A DNA stretch of 64,000 nt from Andeanibacterium sp036384795 (GTDB taxonomy: Bacteria > Pseudomonadota > Alphaproteobacteria > Sphingomonadales > Sphingomonadaceae): NCBI GenBank assembly GCA_036384795.1, contig DASVLP010000014.1, positions 1 through 64,000 on the forward strand, written 5' to 3'. The notes under the pieces were generated by a model. It was given only the letters and a program-made list of their open reading frames with translations, was not told the DNA's origin and did not search any database. The translations under genes and the position numbers were made by a program. Below, in pieces: positions 25,363 to 34,783 of the stretch. Within the stretch, counting starts at the first letter, position 1, and every line of letters begins with the position of its first letter.

Positions 25363-27813
25363 TCAGAACTGCTTGCGCAGGGTGACCGACCATTCGCGGG
25401 GCCGGCCGACCGATGCGCTGAGGAAGCCGAAGCTTTCGAGCTGATCGGTGATCGTGGTGTAATAGTACTGGTCGAACACGTTGGTCACCGCGCCGGCGAT
25501 CGAGAATCCGAGCCGCTCGTTGTTGTAGGTCAGCCGCGCGTTGACCAGGGCATATGCCGGCTGGATCGACGAGACCGCGCGGAGATCGTTCGAATAGTAG
25601 ATGTCGGAACGATAGCTGACGTCGACCCGCGGGGTCACGGTTTGCTGGTCCCCGGCGGGTATGTCGTACTGGATGGCGCCCGACAGGGTCCACTTCGGCA
25701 CCCGCGTCTGCGGGCTGTCGAGCGTCAGCCCCTGGGTCGAGGCGAGCAGCTTCTTGTATTGGAAGTCGGTGTAGCCGACGTTGGCCGAAACCATCAACCC
25801 GGGTGCCGGGCGGGCGACAGCCTCGACCTCGAAGCCCTTGATGTCGGCGTCGCCGACATTGTCGTTGCAGAAGATCGCGCAGCCTCCGTTATGCGCGAGC
25901 GGATCGCGCAACGTGCCGACGATCGCGTCGAACTTGGTCAGGAACGCTGCAGCGTTCAGCCGCAGCATGTGGTCGAACAGGTTGCTCTTGAAGCCCGCTT
26001 CGTAGGCCTTCACCTTCTCCGGCTGCAGCGCAAAGATGCCGCTGGCGCCGAACGGCCGCGCGTTGAACGCCGAGGCCGTGAAGCCGGTGGCGTAGGACGC
26101 GTAGAGGTTCACGTCGTCGGTCACTTCATAGCTGACCGAGACGCGCGGGTTGAACTGGGTGTCGTGGTTCCTGCCGGTGGCGACGAAGTTGAGGACGCTG
26201 AGCCCCGACGGCGAATAATCGCGGTCGAAGGTATAGGTCTTCTTCTCGTCCGAATAACGCAGGCCGCCCGAGATCGTGAGCCGGTCGACCGGGTGCAGGT
26301 CGATCGCGCCGAACAAGGCCCAGCTCTTGAGGGTGGCGGTATCGTTGCTGAAGAAGTCCAGCGCGGAGGGGATGAAGCCTTCGGTTTGGACCCGCGCCGG
26401 ATTGAGCGTCCTGGTATTGAGGTAATATGCGCCGAGAGTGTAATCCACGACATCGTTCAGAGCGGAACCGAGCAGGCGCACTTCCTGGCTGAACTGCCGG
26501 TGGTTCAGGCCGTTGCGGACTTCCTCCACCGGCACCGCCAACAGGCTCTGACCGAAGTCGCCGTTGTATCTGCGGTAGGCGGTGATCGAGGTCAGGTGCA
26601 GCTTGGGCGCGAGATCGGCTTCGACGGTGAGCGAGCCGCCATAGGCATCCATCGTGCCTTCCGGCGGGTTGTCGAAGCCGACCCGCTGGTTGCCGTAACG
26701 GGCGAACGTCGAATAGCGGTCGGGCGATACGAAGCTGGCCACGACATCCTGCAGCTTTTCGGGCGTCGAGACGTCGAACCCGTAATAGCTGGTGCCGAGC
26801 CCCTTCAGCCAGGTGGCGAGCCCGTTGGTGTCCACTCCCGCAGGCGGAATGGCGCCGCCGCCGATGACCCCGGTTTCGGGATTGATCCGCGAGGACTGGG
26901 TGGCCACGATCACTTCGGCCGAGCTTTCCGCGCGCTCGTGCGTGTAGTCGCCGGAGAGATAGATCTTCAGTCCCGGGATCGCGTCGTAGCCGAGCGTGCC
27001 GCGGAACGCGTAGCTGTCGCCGCCGCCCAGAGTGCCGCGCTTGCAATCGCCCTTGCCGGTCGCGTGCAGATCGGGGCCGCCGACTTCGCTGTTTCCGTAT
27101 TCGGGATGGACGCACTTGTAATCGAGCAGATCGACCTGGCCGTTCTGCCCTTTGGCGCTGCCGACCACGCGCAGGGCCAGCCCGTCGGCAAGCCCGAGAT
27201 CGTAGGCGCCCCGCACCTGATAGTAATTGCGGCTGCCGCCGGTGAGCTCGAGGTAGCCGCTGTTGTCGCCTTTCGGCTTCTTGGTGATCAGGCGGATCGC
27301 GCCGCCGACCGAGTTGCGGCCGAACAGCGTGCCTTGCGGGCCGCGCAGGACCTCGACGCGTTCGAGATCGAGCGTGTCGAACACCGAGCCGTACGTCGTC
27401 GAATAGTAGACGTCGTCGACATAGAACCCGACGCGCGGCTCGAACGCGGCGAGGAAGTCGATCTGCCCCAGGCCGCGGATGAAGGCCTGGTTGGTCTGCG
27501 CGCCGTAACCGGCGCCGCCGGTGGTCATCTCGACGTTGGGGACCGAATCGGCGAGGTCGACGATCGACTTCACGCTGCGCTGCTCGAGCTCTTCGGAACT
27601 GACCGCAGTGATCGCGATCGGAACGTCCTGCAGCGCCTGTTCGCGGAACTGCGCCGTCACGACGATTTCCGGCACTTTGGTAGAATTGTCGGCGTCGGTA
27701 TTTGCCGCGTCCGCCGACTGGTCCTGTGCCTGCGCCGCGACCGGCGCCAGACCGGCGGCCAGCGCCACAAGGCTGGCCGTCATCGGCCGACCACCAAACC
27801 ATGTTTTCCTCAC
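25363..27813 (-). CDS. TonB-dependent receptor
   Basis: 816-residue outer-membrane receptor with signal peptide (about 1-29, AAGLAPVAAQAQ). The plug domain starts at PEIVVTAQFREQALQDVP, with IRGLG, LRGPQGTLFGRNSVGGAI and ITKKP as usual plug landmarks. A 22-strand barrel ends in the expected aromatic C-terminus (RKQF). GTG start with GGAGGA seven bases upstream. It would take up a scarce substrate using TonB energy; with MFS and GSTs in the same operon, an aromatic compound is a reasonable guess. Confidence 0.9.
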   Translation of the reverse strand: MRKTWFGGRPMTASLVALAAGLAPVAAQAQDQSADAANTDADNSTKVPEIVVTAQFREQALQDVPIAITAVSSEELEQRSVKSIVDLADSVPNVEMTTGGAGYGAQTNQAFIRGLGQIDFLAAFEPRVGFYVDDVYYSTTYGSVFDTLDLERVEVLRGPQGTLFGRNSVGGAIRLITKKPKGDNSGYLELTGGSRNYYQVRGAYDLGLADGLALRVVGSAKGQNGQVDLLDYKCVHPEYGNSEVGGPDLHATGKGDCKRGTLGGGDSYAFRGTLGYDAIPGLKIYLSGDYTHERAESSAEVIVATQSSRINPETGVIGGGAIPPAGVDTNGLATWLKGLGTSYYGFDVSTPEKLQDVVASFVSPDRYSTFARYGNQRVGFDNPPEGTMDAYGGSLTVEADLAPKLHLTSITAYRRYNGDFGQSLLAVPVEEVRNGLNHRQFSQEVRLLGSALNDVVDYTLGAYYLNTRTLNPARVQTEGFIPSALDFFSNDTATLKSWALFGAIDLHPVDRLTISGGLRYSDEKKTYTFDRDYSPSGLSVLNFVATGRNHDTQFNPRVSVSYEVTDDVNLYASYATGFTASAFNARPFGASGIFALQPEKVKAYEAGFKSNLFDHMLRLNAAAFLTKFDAIVGTLRDPLAHNGGCAIFCNDNVGDADIKGFEVEAVARPAPGLMVSANVGYTDFQYKKLLASTQGLTLDSPQTRVPKWTLSGAIQYDIPAGDQQTVTPRVDVSYRSDIYYSNDLRAVSSIQPAYALVNARLTYNNERLGFSIAGAVTNVFDQYYYTTITDQLESFGFLSASVGRPREWSVTLRKQF

Positions 27814-27873
27814 CTGTGGATCCTCCCGGTTGTGTTATCTTGTCAATTCAAGCCCGTTTGCGGCTGCATCGTC

Positions 27874-28572
27874 TCACCCCCACCTGCCCGCTTCAGGGCC
27901 CATGACGGCCAGCGGAAACACCGAACCCCGCGCGGCAATCCGCTCGAGCCATCGCGCGACGGGCGGCGGAAGCGCGATGCCGAGGGCATCGAACTGCGCC
28001 AGGTGCGGGAACACCGCGATGTCCGCCAGGGTGAAGCGGTCCGCCGCGAGCCATTCGTGCTGCTCGAGATCGGCCGCAACGCGGCGGCCGGCGACCACGA
28101 GCGCCTCGGATGCGGCGGCGAGCCGCTCGGCCCCGAAGCCTTCGCCAGCGCGATGCCACAGCGCTCGGCGCTCAGCCGGCAGACGCTCGAACCCAGCGCA
28201 CGCGCGCTCGGGCACTTCGCCGCCGAGCGCTCCCCAACGAGCAACTGCCAGCTGGGGAGCAATGTGCGTCTCGACGTATTTGCCCCATTTCTGCACCCGA
28301 TAACGCTCGCGCGGATCGCGGCCGCCGAGCGGTGGATCGGGATAGGTTTCTTCGAGATAGAGCAGGATGAAGAAGCTCTCGCTTAGCCGCCGTCCGCCAT
28401 CCTCGAGCACCGGGACCATGCCGTGCGAGTTGAGCGCGAGAAACGCCGGCGCGTGCTGCTCGAACGCCGCGAGGTCGAGGCGGCGCTCCCGATATTCCAG
28501 CCCTTTTTCCGCGAGCGCGATGCGCACCGCGGCCGAATGGGTCGAGCCCGGCGCATGGTGCAAGGCGATCAT
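27874..28572 (-). CDS. Glutathione S-transferase
   Basis: 232-residue GST with N-terminal thioredoxin fold (HHAPGSTHSAAVRIALAEKG, active-site Ser likely in GSTHS), glutathione-binding VPVLEDGG and LSESFFILLYLEE, and a helical C-domain ending in RFTLADIAVFPHLAQF. Differs from the LigF-like GSTs in its N-terminal motif. ATGA overlap with the preceding GST gene means the two are translated together. Perhaps the glutathione-removing or second-isomer enzyme of the pathway; not proved. Confidence 0.85.
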   Translation of the reverse strand: MIALHHAPGSTHSAAVRIALAEKGLEYRERRLDLAAFEQHAPAFLALNSHGMVPVLEDGGRRLSESFFILLYLEETYPDPPLGGRDPRERYRVQKWGKYVETHIAPQLAVARWGALGGEVPERACAGFERLPAERRALWHRAGEGFGAERLAAASEALVVAGRRVAADLEQHEWLAADRFTLADIAVFPHLAQFDALGIALPPPVARWLERIAARGSVFPLAVMGPEAGRWG

Positions 28573-29351
28573 GCCGGCTGCGCCTCGGCGACGCCGAGCC
28601 GCTCGCGGATCTCAGCGGCGCGCTGCGCGATGTAGCCCTTGCCCATCGCGAGCGCGGCCTGCAGGCCGGGCCGCGCGTGGCACGCGCGCAGCCAGCGCAT
28701 CAGATGCGGGGTCGCCTCGTCGCTGACCTCGCTCTCGGTTGACAACGGCATGGAATAGAGCGTGGCAAAGATGCCGATATCGGCAAGCGAGAAGCTCTCT
28801 CCGGCAAGCCAGGTCTCGCCGGCGAGGATGGTGTCGAAACGGTCGAGCGCCTCGGCCACGCGGCGGCGGGATTCGGCGATGTCCGCGGGCGGCGTGGCCT
28901 GAAACATCAACTTTTCCCACGTCGCGCGCCGTTCGGGCAACGGAATGCGGTCGAGCTTTTCGCGCAGCTCGTCCGGATTCTGCCCGACGAAGCGCGGCGC
29001 GGCGAGGCGGTTGGACGCGATCATCGCCAGCGACGGGGCCACGACGTTGTCCATGAAGCGCAGCAGCACGCGCATCTGCCAGCGGCGGAGCGGATCGGCA
29101 GGGCGCAGCGAGGGGCCGTCGAACGCTTCGTCGATGTATTCCATCGCCGGCGTGCTCTCGGTCATCGTGAAACCGTCGTGGACGACCGCGGGGATCGTGC
29201 CGTCGGGATTGATCGCGAGGAATTCGGGCGCGTGATGCTCATGCGCGCCCATGTCGATATAATGATAGGTGAAGGGAACGCCTTTTTCTTTAAGGCAAAA
29301 CAAAGGCTTGCCCGAATTGGCGTTAGGCTCCCAGGTGTAGACGTCGAGCAA
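28569..29351 (-). CDS. Glutathione S-transferase, LigF-like
   Basis: 260-residue GST. The longer frame starts at 29393, but a TTG at 29351 behind a GGGGGAGGGG site gives MLDVYTWEPNANSGKPL, which aligns residue for residue with the N-terminus of the GST at 18422, so I chose it. ANS active-site segment, TIPAVVHDG and ESTPAMEYIDE, LRPADPLRRWQMRV and ESFSLADIGIF follow. LigF-like throughout, so possibly an aryl-ether cleaving enzyme. First gene of a leftward operon GST-GST-TonB receptor-MFS-DUF8021; a palindrome lies 56 bp upstream. Confidence 0.82.
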   Translation of the reverse strand: MLDVYTWEPNANSGKPLFCLKEKGVPFTYHYIDMGAHEHHAPEFLAINPDGTIPAVVHDGFTMTESTPAMEYIDEAFDGPSLRPADPLRRWQMRVLLRFMDNVVAPSLAMIASNRLAAPRFVGQNPDELREKLDRIPLPERRATWEKLMFQATPPADIAESRRRVAEALDRFDTILAGETWLAGESFSLADIGIFATLYSMPLSTESEVSDEATPHLMRWLRACHARPGLQAALAMGKGYIAQRAAEIRERLGVAEAQPA

Positions 29352-29406
29352 TGCCCCTCCCCCGACCGATGCCTTCGCGGCTTCAATCTGCAAGGCTATG
29401 ACCCCA

Positions 29407-29423
29407 AATTGATTTCGTCAATT
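29407..29423. promoter_or_regulatory. Candidate operator of the GST operon
   Basis: AATTGA-TTTCG-TCAATT, a perfect 6-bp inverted repeat with 5-bp spacer, upstream of the GST operon start. On the minus strand its TTGACG arm could serve as a -35 with TAGCCT 17 bases on as a weak -10. The TTGA...TCAA form recalls the MarR-linked sites at 34176 and 34784, but the spacer differs. Confidence 0.45.
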
Positions 29424-29551
29424 AGGTATTTAGAAGAAGTCAAAATGGTCGAACGAACAGCAGGTCCGACCGTCCGCTCGAACTTGCCAGCGCGGCCATG
29501 TTCGGGCGTTCTGGGCGAAGGGCGATGAATGGCCGCAGATCCATGCGACGT

Positions 29552-31009
29552 TCATGCGGCCGAATCCACGGCATGATAATAATCGCTGCGGATCGTCCGT
29601 GCGGCGATCAGATAGCAGACTCCCGCGAGGAAGAAGATGCCGACGGAGGCCATCAGCGCCAGCTTCAGCCCGTCGGCTGCGGCCGCGGCGCAGGCCTGGT
29701 CGATCCCCGCCGCCGCTCCGAGCGCGGCCCGCCCGCCCGGACATTGCGCGAGATAGGACCCGGAGAAGCGCGCAGCGGCGAAGCGGTCGCTCATCCAGCC
29801 GACGAAGGGTGGACCCAGGCCCGACCCGATGATCGTGTAGAGCATGCCGAACAGCGCCGCGCCCGTCGCGCGCATGCGCGGTTCCAGCATGTTCTGGATC
29901 ATCCCGGTGGTGGGCCCGTAGAACAGCAACAGGAACGAGCCGGCCACGACCAGCAGGACGCTGCCGAGCGCGGCCGAATGGGCATTGAAGGCGATCCAAT
30001 AGAGCAACGGCGCCGTCCACAACCCGATCACGGGTCCCCAGGCGGGCCATCGCTGGTCGCCGCGCCGAGTCAGCCAATCGGTGCCGAACGACCCCGCAAG
30101 CAAGCCTATCGCGAGGGCCAGCGCGGAAATCGTTCCGTAAAGCGTGCCCGCCTCGCGCACCGGCAATCCGTACACCCGCGCAAGAAAGACCGCGAGAAAC
30201 TGCGAGATAGAGGTCATGCCGAAGCCGGCCAAGGCCCCTCCGGCGATGACGAACAAGAGCGCCCGCTTGCCGACCATCACCCGAAGAAATGAGGCGAAGC
30301 TGGGCGGCGGGGTACGCGCCGGCGGCACATCGTCGATCAAGCCGCGGCGCGGTTCGCGCAACACCAGCAGCACCAGCAGCACCAGCAAACCGACCAGCAG
30401 ACCCGGCACACCGAGCGCGACGAACGCCGCGCGCCATCCCCATGTCCCGGCAACGGCACCGCCTACCGATGCACCGACGAACGTGCCGGCCGGCGTCCCT
30501 AGCAGGATCAGCGACATCACCGAGGCGCGGCGGCCGGGTGGGAACAGATCGCCGACCAGTGAAACCGTCGGCGGCTGAGAGCCCGCCTCGCCCATGCCGA
30601 CCCCCACGCGGCAGAGCAGTAACTGGACGAAATTGGAGATCAGCGCGCAGGCCGCGGTCGCCGCCGACCAGAACAGCACCGCGGCGGCAATGATGCGCAC
30701 CCGCGATACCCTCTCCGCCAGGCGGCCGATCGGCAGTCCCAGAATCGCGTAGAGGAAAGCGAACGCCAGGCCCTGCAGAATGCCGAGCTGGAAATCGGTG
30801 AGCGTCAGCTCGAGCTTCACCTGTTGGGCGGTGACGGCGAAGACCGCACGGTCGGCGAAGTTGAAGCTCGTGACCAGAAAGCTTGTGACGACGAACAGCG
30901 AGCGATAGCGCGCCGAAAGGAGCGACGCATCCGGGCCCCCGGAGGTCCCCAGTTCCCCTGCGCGCCCATCGGACGGGATTTGTGCCTGCCGGCCGCGGTT
31001 CGAGGTCAT
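29552..31009 (-). CDS. MFS transporter
   Basis: 485-residue permease with 12 predicted membrane segments starting near residue 38 (VVTSFLVTSFNFADRAVFA). GLPIGRLAERVSRVRI is the motif A loop, and GVGMGEAGSQPPTVSLVGDLFPPGRR is typical of TM4-5. A periplasmic loop near residues 425-450 has two Cys. The frame extends upstream over the TonB receptor, but MTSNRGRQAQ at 31009 is the start. 62 bp downstream of the TonB receptor gene, same strand, so the two form an uptake pair for outer and inner membrane. Confidence 0.87.
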   Translation of the reverse strand: MTSNRGRQAQIPSDGRAGELGTSGGPDASLLSARYRSLFVVTSFLVTSFNFADRAVFAVTAQQVKLELTLTDFQLGILQGLAFAFLYAILGLPIGRLAERVSRVRIIAAAVLFWSAATAACALISNFVQLLLCRVGVGMGEAGSQPPTVSLVGDLFPPGRRASVMSLILLGTPAGTFVGASVGGAVAGTWGWRAAFVALGVPGLLVGLLVLLVLLVLREPRRGLIDDVPPARTPPPSFASFLRVMVGKRALLFVIAGGALAGFGMTSISQFLAVFLARVYGLPVREAGTLYGTISALALAIGLLAGSFGTDWLTRRGDQRWPAWGPVIGLWTAPLLYWIAFNAHSAALGSVLLVVAGSFLLLFYGPTTGMIQNMLEPRMRATGAALFGMLYTIIGSGLGPPFVGWMSDRFAAARFSGSYLAQCPGGRAALGAAAGIDQACAAAAADGLKLALMASVGIFFLAGVCYLIAARTIRSDYYHAVDSAA

Positions 31010-31071
31010 GGCCTTACCGCAATGAGCGTCGCATCGGGGGCGGTTCCTTCCTCCATCCGCACGGGACGGGG

Positions 31072-34020
31072 TCAATAGGCGAAGCGGACGCCGAATTTGT
31101 AGGTCCGTCCGATGACGTCGTAGAGCGCCGGATTGGTTACGGCGAAGCTCGAAGGCATCTGGTTCGGCGGATCGACGTCGAACAGGTTGTCGATCACCCC
31201 GAAAACCTGCAGCTTGCGCCGCTCGCTCCCGAGAACGTCGACCGCCAGGTTGAGGTTCACGTAGGTCTTGGCCGGCACGTGATTGTTGCTGACGGAGTTG
31301 GGCAGGCTCGGGTCGTATCCCGCCTGGCCGGGCCCGATCAGCGCGACGTTGTAGATCCCGGACGAAATGTAGTGAACCTCCACGCCGGCGGTGACGCGCG
31401 ACAGCGAATAGGTGACATAGCCGTTGAGGTTCCATGTCGGCAGGCCCGACGGCACCGATACCGGGGATCCGTTCATGCCCGCGCGATTTAGCCCATCGCC
31501 AATCGGGTCGTACTTGAACAGCCGCGTGCCGAGTGCGCGGATCGACAGATCGCCCGGGCCGACCGCCGTGTTGTAGCTCGCTTCGATGTCGAGCCCGCGG
31601 GTCTTGAGCCTGCTGACGTTCAGGTAGGGATTGGTGATCGTGGTCAGCATGCCGCTCGTGTCGCGCTGCACGAACGAGCAATACGCGGTGTTGCCGTTGG
31701 CGCATCCGGTGAGGATCGTCTGCGCACCGACGGTGGAGATCGCGCCGTTCAGAGTGATGTCGTAGTAGTCGACCGAGACCCGGAGGCTACGCGTGGGCGA
31801 AACGACCACGCCCGCGGTGAAGGTGTCCGCCTTCTCCGGCTCGAGGTTCGGATTGCCGCCCGACAGGGTCGAAACCAGGAACTGCTGCCCGCCGTTGCGC
31901 GGATCGAACACGTTCTGGAAACTCGAGACCGTCGGGTTGTACAGTTCGAAGAAATTCGGCGCGCGAATATCGCGCGAGCGGGTCACGCGGAACCGAAGCT
32001 CCCGCACCGGCTCCCACACCGCACCCACTTTCCAAGTGCTGACGCTGCCGCTGGTCGAATAATCCGTGTAGCGGTAGGCGCCGTTCAGCGATAGCGAATG
32101 GGCGAACGGCACGTCGGCGAGCACCGGTGCGCCGATCTCGACATAGCCTTCCTTCACCTTGATCGCCGGCCCCGTGATCCCCGTCCCGGGGCTGGTATAG
32201 AAGCGCAGCTGCGACGAGATCGGGTCGGCCGTGCCTTCGACATCCTCGACCCGGTACTCTCCGCCGAACGCCAGTGCCAGCGGCCCTCCGGGCAGTTGGA
32301 ACAGATCGCCCTCGATGTTCAGCGCGGCGACGTGCTGGGTCAGCTTGGTGTCCTGAATCGCGTTGCCGAAGGCATAGCTTTTCGCGGACGGATCCCAGTT
32401 GTTCTGCCCGAAGATGTTGATTGGCATGCACCCCTGCACATAGGGGTTGGTCGGGTTCGTCAGCGTCGCCCGGCAGACGATGTTGCCGGTGGCCGGATCG
32501 CGGACGGCGTCGACCGCGTTGTAGAAGTTGCCCGACAGCGGGATGGCCGCGTTGCCGGTTATCGCAACGTTGTTGCCTTCCTGGTGGTAATCGGTTTCGC
32601 CGTACTGGTAATAGGCGTCCCACCGCCAGTTGGCGCCGATATTGCCCTTGAGACCGACCGCTCCGCGATAGAGATCGCGCGTGACGAGCCCCGTCTGATG
32701 GCCGAAATCCTCGCCGATCCGGTTGAGCACGAACGAGGTGACGTGGTTCGCGTCCATCAGCGAGGCGAGCTCGGGGGTGATATAGGCATTATCGCGCTGG
32801 ATCACGATCTGCGCGCCCACGAAGCGCGGTTGGGAGCCGATCGTCGTCGCCTTCACATGCGCGTAATTGCCTTCGACGAACCCTTCGAGATTGTCGCCGA
32901 TCTGGAATTTGGCATGAGCCATGGTCGAATAGCGCTCGACCGGCGCGACCAGCGGAAAGGCATTGTAGAAGCCGTTCTGCGGATCCTCTCCGCCGCCGGA
33001 TTGAAAGATTCCGGCACCGTAGAACGTCCCGAAATCATGCTGATAAATCGATCCGTCGGGTGCGAACGCAGTTCCGCGCAGCGGCCCCGAGGTGATCACG
33101 CCGCCCCATGTCGCAACCGGCAGCGTGTGGGGAAGGATCACCTGTGCTGGAAGATTGTTCGCGGCCCGCGCGGGGCCGACCACCGGGATCGTGTTGTAAG
33201 CCTCCGCGCACCAGGCGCGGCTGTAGCAGCCGTCGACACCCTTGTTGTTGTCGTATTCGCCGCCGATCACCAGATGGCCCCGTCCGCCGGCGAAATCGAA
33301 GCCGCCGGCAAGCGAGAGGTAGGTGTCGGAATTGTCGCCTCGGTCGGAGACGCCCTTCTGCGCCGTGCCGCGAATGCCGGTGAAATCGGTATCGAGGATC
33401 AGGTTGACCACGCCCGCGACCGCGTCCGAGCCATAATTGGCCGACGCGCCTCCGGTGACGACCTCGGTGCGCTGGATGAGCGAGGTCGGAATCATGTTGA
33501 GGTCGACCGAGTCCGAAGGCGAAAAGCCGCCGCCGGAGGTGGTGCCGGCAACGAAGCGGCGTCCGTCGACGAGCACCAGCGTGCGGTTGGCGCCCAACCC
33601 CCGCAGGTCGGCAAGGTTGGCACCGGCGTTGTTGATGAAGATCGCCGTGGTCGCCGGAGTGGACTGGGCGCGGAAGCTTGGAAGCTGGTTGAGCACGTCG
33701 GCGATATTGGTCGCCCCTTTGCGCTGGATTTCATCGGCGCCGACCACCGTGACCGGGGTTGGCGCGGTGAACCCGCTCGACGTGATGCGCGAACCCGTTA
33801 CCACGATGCTTTCGCCCTCTGGCGTCGGGGTGGCGGGGGCCGGCTGATCCGCCTGCGCATTGCCGGCGCCCTCCCCATTTGCCGGCGCCGCGGCGGGCGT
33901 TTCCCCGGCCGGCGCGGCGGAGGGTGGAGCGGACTGCGCCGCTGCCGCCGACGAGAGGCCGCCCAGACCGACCGCAAGAGCGATCGCGCTGACCGCGCGT
34001 AGATAATGCCGGTCGATCAT
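31072..34020 (-). CDS. TonB-dependent receptor
   Basis: 982-residue receptor. Signal peptide about 1-29 (GGLSSAAAAQ), then a Pro/Ala-rich linker and the TonB-box-like ESIVVTGSRI near residue 70. The plug has DVLNQLPSF, LRGLGANRTLVLVDGRRF and GGASANYGSDAVAGVVNLI, typical of the large sphingomonad receptors. The barrel contains paired Cys (GCYSRAWCAE, CANGNTAYCSF) and ends KFGVRFAY. A promoter with an overlapping palindrome lies 146-180 bp upstream, and a MarR gene directly precedes it. Confidence 0.92.
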   Translation of the reverse strand: MIDRHYLRAVSAIALAVGLGGLSSAAAAQSAPPSAAPAGETPAAAPANGEGAGNAQADQPAPATPTPEGESIVVTGSRITSSGFTAPTPVTVVGADEIQRKGATNIADVLNQLPSFRAQSTPATTAIFINNAGANLADLRGLGANRTLVLVDGRRFVAGTTSGGGFSPSDSVDLNMIPTSLIQRTEVVTGGASANYGSDAVAGVVNLILDTDFTGIRGTAQKGVSDRGDNSDTYLSLAGGFDFAGGRGHLVIGGEYDNNKGVDGCYSRAWCAEAYNTIPVVGPARAANNLPAQVILPHTLPVATWGGVITSGPLRGTAFAPDGSIYQHDFGTFYGAGIFQSGGGEDPQNGFYNAFPLVAPVERYSTMAHAKFQIGDNLEGFVEGNYAHVKATTIGSQPRFVGAQIVIQRDNAYITPELASLMDANHVTSFVLNRIGEDFGHQTGLVTRDLYRGAVGLKGNIGANWRWDAYYQYGETDYHQEGNNVAITGNAAIPLSGNFYNAVDAVRDPATGNIVCRATLTNPTNPYVQGCMPINIFGQNNWDPSAKSYAFGNAIQDTKLTQHVAALNIEGDLFQLPGGPLALAFGGEYRVEDVEGTADPISSQLRFYTSPGTGITGPAIKVKEGYVEIGAPVLADVPFAHSLSLNGAYRYTDYSTSGSVSTWKVGAVWEPVRELRFRVTRSRDIRAPNFFELYNPTVSSFQNVFDPRNGGQQFLVSTLSGGNPNLEPEKADTFTAGVVVSPTRSLRVSVDYYDITLNGAISTVGAQTILTGCANGNTAYCSFVQRDTSGMLTTITNPYLNVSRLKTRGLDIEASYNTAVGPGDLSIRALGTRLFKYDPIGDGLNRAGMNGSPVSVPSGLPTWNLNGYVTYSLSRVTAGVEVHYISSGIYNVALIGPGQAGYDPSLPNSVSNNHVPAKTYVNLNLAVDVLGSERRKLQVFGVIDNLFDVDPPNQMPSSFAVTNPALYDVIGRTYKFGVRFAY

Positions 34021-34165
34021 TGCATCCTCCCATGACTTGTTTCTGTTTATTTTTGCTGCCGCGCGCGTGCGGGAAGGCTCTTTTCGTCCGAAGGGCCGAC
34101 AAGGCGCGGAAGCCTCGCCATGCCATTCCGCGATTCCCCAACACTGCGGGCGCAGCCGGGGCGGG

Positions 34166-34199
34166 AGTATATGCCGACATGTTGACGGGTCAACATGTC
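34166..34199 (-). promoter_or_regulatory. Promoter with overlapping perfect palindrome, upstream of TonB receptor
   Basis: On the minus strand TTGACC (34193-34188) and TATACT (34171-34166) are 16 bases apart, a good sigma-70-like promoter for the receptor gene. The -35 and spacer overlap a perfect inverted repeat, arms GACATGTTGAC and GTCAACATGTC with a 2-bp spacer (34176-34199). A protein bound there would block RNA polymerase. The adjacent MarR protein is the obvious candidate. Confidence 0.65.
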
Positions 34200-34216
34200 T
34201 TCGCTCGCGTCGCGGG

Positions 34217-34726
34217 TCAGCGGCTCTGCGGCCCCGCCCGGTTGACGCGGAGCGCCATCTTCAGCAGCCACTTGTCCATCAGCGCCAGTTCCTCGGAACA
34301 AAGATCGGCCGTCACCTCGGCAAAGAAGACCACCCGCTGCTGCTGAACCCGGCGCTGCAGATCGCCCCCTTTGTCGGTCAGGAACAGCAGCGGGCTTTTC
34401 CGATTGCGCGGATTGGGGCGCCGCCCCACGAGACCGCGGCGCTCCAGCCCCGCCAGCGCCCGGCTGACCTCGGCTCGATCGGCGAAGGCGACCATCGACA
34501 GCGCGCTGGCGGTCTTTTCCCCCATCACCCCCAGATGAGCGAGCACCCGCCATTCGGCGAGCGAGAGGTCGGTGGTCTCCCTCAGTTGAGCGACGGTCTG
34601 ACGCTCCAGCATCTTCGCCAGCAGCAGCAGCCGATAGGGCACATGCGTCAACGGGAAGAGCGTCCAGGCCTCGAGGCCGACCTCGCCCGGATCGCGGCTT
34701 TGCGGCGCTTCAGGTTGCTCGTCCAT
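34217..34726 (-). CDS. MarR family transcriptional regulator
   Basis: 169-residue MarR protein. Winged helix about 60-130 (LSLAEWRVLAHLGVMGEKTASALSMVAFADRAEVSRALAGLERRGLVGRR) with the usual wing NPRNRKSPLLFLTDKG. GGGAGG four bases before MDEQPEAPQ sets the start; the longer frame from 34795 lacks one. Lies between the GMC oxidoreductase and TonB receptor genes, all leftward. TTGA-N4-TCAA motifs occur both before it (34784) and before the receptor (within 34176-34199), which suggests it controls itself and the receptor-MFS pair. Confidence 0.86.
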   Translation of the reverse strand: MDEQPEAPQSRDPGEVGLEAWTLFPLTHVPYRLLLLAKMLERQTVAQLRETTDLSLAEWRVLAHLGVMGEKTASALSMVAFADRAEVSRALAGLERRGLVGRRPNPRNRKSPLLFLTDKGGDLQRRVQQQRVVFFAEVTADLCSEELALMDKWLLKMALRVNRAGPQSR

Positions 34727-34783
34727 CCCGCCTCCCGGGAGCCAATCTAGTTCAGCACGTGCCGATTGTAACCCACCATCGTG

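Noticed and set aside
25150..28386. 1078-codon rightward frame opposite the TonB receptor
   Set aside because: Antisense to a clear TonB receptor and MFS gene; low-complexity composition.
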